DNA from: Cornus controversa
Lineage: Eukaryota > Streptophyta > Magnoliopsida > Cornales > Cornaceae
Length of the DNA stretch: 64,000 nucleotides
Direction: 5' to 3'
Assembly: GCA_026545225.1 (NCBI GenBank)
Contig: CM048853.1
Coordinates: 18,230,755 to 18,294,754, forward strand
The notes under the pieces were generated by a model. It was not told the DNA's origin. It worked only from the letters and a program-made list of their open reading frames with translations, and ran no database searches. Made by a program: the position numbers and the translations under genes. Shown here piece after piece: positions 59,982 through 64,000 of this stretch (position 1 is its first letter; each line of letters opens with the position of its first letter).

Positions 59982-60108
59982 TTCGATGCATCGAAGCACC
60001 TAGTTCGATGCATCGAAGAACCTGCAGGAATTTTGGACTGTAAAAATCCCAAGAGTTATTTTTGGTCGATACTTGTTCGATGCATCGAAACTTCAATGGA
60101 TCGAAGCC
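59982..60108. repeat. TCGATGCATCGA palindrome cluster, 3' LTR
   Basis: Four motifs, 259-385 bp before the LTR 3' end. Confidence 0.8.
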
Positions 60109-61142
60109 ACTTTTCGCAGTATGCTCCAAAAATTGCCCAAACTTAAATCGGGCATTACTTCTTTGTTTTAAATCAAAATTGAGCGTGGTTTTTTTTTTAA
60201 AATCAAGTATTTTTGGACCCTCTTTCTAATGGACCAAGTATCACACTCAAATTCTAAATGCACAGGAAGTTAGGTATTCGGATTACTTAACGGTTTACGG
60301 ACGTAAACCGGGTAGAACATCTACTGTCCACCCTCGGTTCCCGGTAGTCGGGAATAGGGGCATGATAGGTTGGGTGGGTCCAAAAAATTAGATATTTTCT
60401 TTAAAATATTTATTTTTGAGATTAGATTAATTAAAATATTAAAAGAGGTACGAAATTGATTTCAGGTCTGTAGGAGTTTTCAAAATTAAAAACGGAGGTC
60501 GGGAATGTACATTAAATGACTAGGGGCGTTTTGTTAATTTAATGAGGCTAGGGCTATAAATAGCTGAAATAAAAATTTCAGCCATTTATTTTCTCTCTAT
60601 AGCAGCAACCAAGAAACGTCTCTACACTTCTTCATCTTCTCTCTTATATTCGAGGGACTTGGGGCTTGAATTGGAAGACGTCGAAGAAGGAAAGATTGCT
60701 CTTCACAGTGAAGGCTTCCATTTTATTGGAGCAAAGTTGATTTTGGACGATCTTGAGCTCAGTGAGATTTGAATAATTTTTTTTAGAAGCTCTTCTAAAC
60801 TATAGTAGGGATGCCTAAACCATAAAATCCAGGGTTTGTGTGAGTATTGGTTGCCTATGACACCCAAATGATGATTTGTGTATAACTATGTATTTTTCAA
60901 AGTTAAAGCATGCTACATTTTAAAATTGAATGAATTTCTATCATGAATAGATGTAGTTATGTGCTTTGAATTGTCGTGTATGTGATTAGATAGCATGTTG
61001 TGTGAGAAATGTAGAAGAATTGTATAAGTTATATGGGCATATGTGAATATGACATCTACGTATTTGGTTAATTGCCTTAATCAGCATAACTTTCTATTAA
61101 GCATGATTTATGTGATAAACGGATGCTTTGAAATATGGAGAT

Positions 61143-61186
<44 letters not shown>

Positions 61187-61337
61187 AATAAACATAGATA
61201 TATATATGTGCATATTAGATTTATATAAAAATGTGCAAGCATGCTAGGTAGTTACAATGTTGTTTTTAATGCTACATATGCACGTTTAGCATGAGCATGA
61301 GCGATCTATATCCATGCATGACACGCATATGGTGAGG

Positions 61338-61502
61338 GTGTATGTGAGATTAATAGGATGGCCCTGTTATTGGAGTTCTATGATGAGAGAATGGGATAGC
61401 CCTGTTATTGAAGTCCTATGATAAGAGAATAGGATGACGTTGCTATTGGAGTCCTATAATGAAAGAATTGGATGACCCTGTTATTGGAGTCTAAGTACCC
61501 CA
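61338..61502. repeat. Four-unit ~43-bp minisatellite
   Basis: GGATGACCCTGTTATTGGAG and related units separated by CCTATGATGAGAGAAT. It occupies the same relative LTR zone as the minisatellite of the Gypsy LTR. Confidence 0.8.
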
Positions 61503-61919
61503 TTGGAGGAGAAATATGGGAGATGTGTATGTCATGTCGCATACATGTAGTCCTGATATGGTTGTAATATGCGGTTTTGTACACAATATGATTATGTGTA
61601 TGTGTATGCTTTATGTGGTATTCACAAAACTTGAGGAATTATGTGTTAGACATTTCTACTAAGCATCTAGGAGCTCATCCCACGTATATTAACTCTTTTC
61701 AAGACATGGTAAAGAAGTAGCGGAGTCTCTCCAACAATGAGTTGGTGTGGAGCATAGCTAGATTCATTTGAAAGCATTTAGTATTTATATTTGAAATGCA
61801 TGTCTGGGATGTAGACCAAATACATATGTTGACTTATATATGTGATCTTTAATGCTTCAGAAACATGTTTATGATTATGCCTTATGATTTCATATGTATG
61901 ATTTGAAGAACGGATGAAT

Positions 61920-62073
61920 GTGAAGTTGTCACATCCACGAATTTCCCACAGGCTGGACGGCACCCCCAAAAGGAGTGGTGGATTTGGGAGGCTGTCGGCT
62001 GCCATTTCATTTCGTGTATCACAATGGAGGTTTGCGATGGGCCGGAGAAAGAGATTTGTTCGTGAAGTTGTCA
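61920..62073. repeat. 12-bp direct repeat bounding a 130-bp GC-richer segment
   Basis: GTGAAGTTGTCA occurs exactly at 61920-61931 and 62062-62073. The enclosed 130 bp (starting CATCCACGAATTTCCC) are richer in GC than the surroundings. It could be a small insertion with a long target duplication. The source is unknown. Confidence 0.5.
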
Positions 62074-62609
62074 ACTAACATTGTGTTCTGGTGTCTAGGT
62101 CACCTGAGATGTAAATGTATGTGCAGGCCCGGTTGAATGACTTCCATGTGATTATTTGAAACCATATTGGTGAGTCTGGGGATTTGTTTATGTGTGTGGA
62201 AAGTGTTAGGTACCCCACAACATCTGTATTGAATACGATTACCTAATCCTTATGATGTTTTATTATTTCAAAGATAATTATGTTCAGAAAAAGGAAAAAA
62301 ATAAGCATATGTATATATTTAAGAAAGGAAGAAAGAAGAGGGGGAGTTGGATGGGAAATGTGATCGAACCCGAGATTACCCGAGATGCCTAAGTATTCCG
62401 ATGAAGGGAATCAGGTCAAACGTAGTTCTAACGACCTGGATTGAATGATCATTGGATGTTTGTAATGGAGATGAATCGAGTATAAAATATGGAATAAGTG
62501 AATATAATGATGAATGAAATGGAATGATGATGGTGGTTGGATTGAATCTAGGACTGTCCAAACTTCCTACGTACCTTGGGGTTGTTCAAGGATCAAGTTA
62601 AACATAGTT

Positions 62610-63718
62610 CAATTGAAGGGGTTTAAGGTCCCCGTGACTGTTACTAAACTAAAAGTGGGTTTATGGTCCTCGTGACCGTTATTATGTTGAGAGTGGGTTT
62701 ATGGTTCCCGCAAGTATTTCTTGGGTTAAGGTCCCTGTGATTGTTTCATAGGTTATGGTCCCATGACTGTTTCCTGGGTTAAGGTCCTCATGACCGTTTC
62801 CTAGGTTATGATCCTTACGACCGTTTTGAATTGAGAGTGAGCCAATGACTCGAATGAAATATAAGCACAATGGGTTTAACGTCCTCGTGACCGTTCTTGA
62901 ATTAAAATGAGTCGAATATTCAAATGAAATATAAGCACCATGGGTTTAGGGTCCCCGTGATCATTCTTGAATTGAAATGAGTTGAAGACTCGAATGAAAT
63001 ATAAGCGCAAGGGGTTTAAGGTCCCCGTGACCGTTCTTGAGTTGAAATGAGTTGAAGACTTAAATGAAATGTAAGTACGATGAGTTTAAGCTCCTTGTGC
63101 ATGTTCTTGAACTGAAATGAGTCGAAGACTCAAATAAAATATAAGCGTAAGGGGTTTTAGGTCCCCTTGACCGTTCTTGAGTTGAAATGAGTTGAAGACT
63201 CGAATGAAATGTAAGTGCGATGGGTTTAAGGTCCCCGTGACTGTTCTTAATTGAAATGAGTCGAAGACTCGAATGAAATGTAAATGCGATGTGTTTAAGG
63301 TTCCCGTGATCGTTATTGAATTAGAATGAGTCAAAGACTCAAATGATATTTAGGCTTAATGGGTTTAAGGTCCCCGTGATTGTTCATGAATTGAAATGAG
63401 TCGAAGACTCGAATGAAATTTGAGTTAAATAGGTTTAAGGTCCCTTTGAATGTTCTTAAATTGAAATGAGTCGAAGACTTGAATGAAATGTAAGTGTGAT
63501 GGGTTTAAGGTCCCCGTGGTTGTTACTGAATTGAAATGAGTCAAAAACTCGAATGATATTGAAGCTCGATGGGTTTAAGGTCCCCGTGACCGTTTTGGAA
63601 TAAAATGAGTTATGGGACTCAAACGAGATATAAGCTCAATGGGTTTAAGGTCCCCATGATAGTTCAGAGTTGGAATAAAATGAGTCATGGGACTCAAACG
63701 AAATACAGCTCAATGAGT
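62610..63718. repeat. Minisatellite of ~70-75 bp, about 14 units
   Basis: GGGTTTAAGGTCCCCGTGAC alternates with GAAATGAGTCGAAGACTCGA, an internally palindromic block. Units before 62830 are shorter (45-55 bp). No coding sense. Confidence 0.88.
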
Positions 63719-64000
63719 AGCTCTATGAGCTAGAATGATCCTAGGGAATGTGCCTAAGAATGGAAAGTGTGCCTAGAATTACTAAGGCTTTGACATGTAT
63801 GGAGGTTGAGCAAACAAACATGAATTTAACATGTATTGAATATGTAAACATGTATTGGAGCATATGAGCATGTATTAAAAGCGTGTATGAGAAACATGTG
63901 AGCATATAAGCATGTATTGGAAGTATGTGTAAAAACATGTGAACAGATAAACATATGAGCAAGTATTGAAAGCATGTAAAAACATATGAACATGTAAGCA
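63719..64000. other. Window end with CATGT-rich low-complexity repeats
   Basis: Irregular ACATGTATTGGA(G/A)CATATGAGC-like phrases. Probably a continuation of the repetitive LTR. Confidence 0.5.

Larger units (their letters stand above)
46968..60367 (+). mobile_element. Tekay/Del-type chromodomain Gypsy retrotransposon, near full length
   Basis: Two LTRs (46968-49564 and 57743-60367), primer binding site, gag-pol in one frame, chromodomain and polypurine tract are all present. Flanks GGTCG and GGTTG are a 5-bp target duplication with one mismatch. Domain order gag-protease-RT-RNase H-integrase-chromodomain defines a Gypsy chromovirus. The MPPRR start, LTRs over 2.5 kb and the AAATTCCTTTAAGGAGGGGA tail point to Tekay/Del. 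It is interrupted by a solo LTR (51353-54148) and a hAT MITE (56102-56566). The LTRs differ from each other often, by eye about one base in ten at the 5' end, so it is old. Confidence 0.93.
57743..60367 (+). mobile_element. 3' LTR of the Gypsy element
   Basis: 2625 bp from TGTAGAGACCCTGACC to CATGATA. It carries the minisatellite (58905-59195) and the palindrome cluster (59982-60108). The ~54-bp segment GGATGTTGTACATTTTGTGG onward (59577-59632) is absent from the 5' LTR. A similar phrase, TGGCTTGTGG, is present in the LTR at 41281, so the 5' copy probably lost it. Confidence 0.9.
60368..62609 (+). mobile_element. Right part of the LTR hosting the Gypsy element
   Basis: Continues the LTR begun at 46772: GGTTGGGTGGGTCC, then the AAAACGGAGGTCGGGAATGT and AGTAGGGATGCCTAA blocks shared with 46122-46771. 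The LTR 3' end is not located. A family-like CTACTAAGCAT..CTCATCCCAC block is at about 61650-61690. A TA microsatellite lies at 61146-61180. Sequence after about 61900 may belong to something else. Confidence 0.6.

Overview
This window is nuclear DNA from a flowering plant, most likely a eudicot. It is AT-rich, has spliced genes with GT-AG introns, and is packed with plant transposon families. I cannot name the species. Only two genes look intact. One is an intronless P-class pentatricopeptide repeat (PPR) gene on the + strand at 20002-22293, which resembles EMB2745. The other is an eight-exon armadillo-repeat gene on the - strand at 27610-39269, which resembles ARMC6 and can be assembled into a 454-residue protein. 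A fragment of an RGP/UDP-arabinopyranose mutase exon lies between them at 23805-23882.

Layout. 1-9.1 kb: a truncated Tat/Athila-like LTR, a CACTA terminus, an LTR element inside a ~328-bp tandem array, a ~200-225-bp tandem array, and part of a Tekay-like LTR. 9.1-15.2 kb: low-complexity sequence, another LTR piece, and a decayed Copia element on the - strand. 16.1-19.4 kb: a Mutator-like element with long terminal inverted repeats, then a solo LTR with perfect target-site duplications. 19.8-22.8 kb: the PPR gene, its TATA/telo-box region and a 3' MITE. 22.8-39.3 kb: intergenic sequence, then the ARM gene. Two of its introns are swollen: intron 2 holds a hAT MITE and a Harbinger/Tourist-type element, and intron 7 (5.9 kb, with a GC donor site) holds a Mutator-like element and a LINE. 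39.7-40.5 kb: a TRIM miniature retrotransposon with an extra inverted LTR. 41.3-46.1 kb: two LTR insertions in a CT-rich stretch. 46.1-64 kb: a nest at least four levels deep. A 13.4-kb chromodomain Gypsy (Tekay/Del-type) sits inside another LTR, which sits inside a third, and it carries a solo LTR and a hAT MITE in its own pol gene.

The genes do not form a pathway. The main interest is in the repeats. Six Tekay-like LTRs carry clusters of short palindromes at the same distance from the LTR 3' end although the palindrome cores differ. Two elements share an unusual LTR-PBS-LTR tip structure. The Gypsy gag-pol is still one uninterrupted frame of 1534 codons once its insertions are removed, and it is broken only by nonsense changes. 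The ARM gene keeps a coherent reading frame across a non-canonical GC-AG intron full of transposons.
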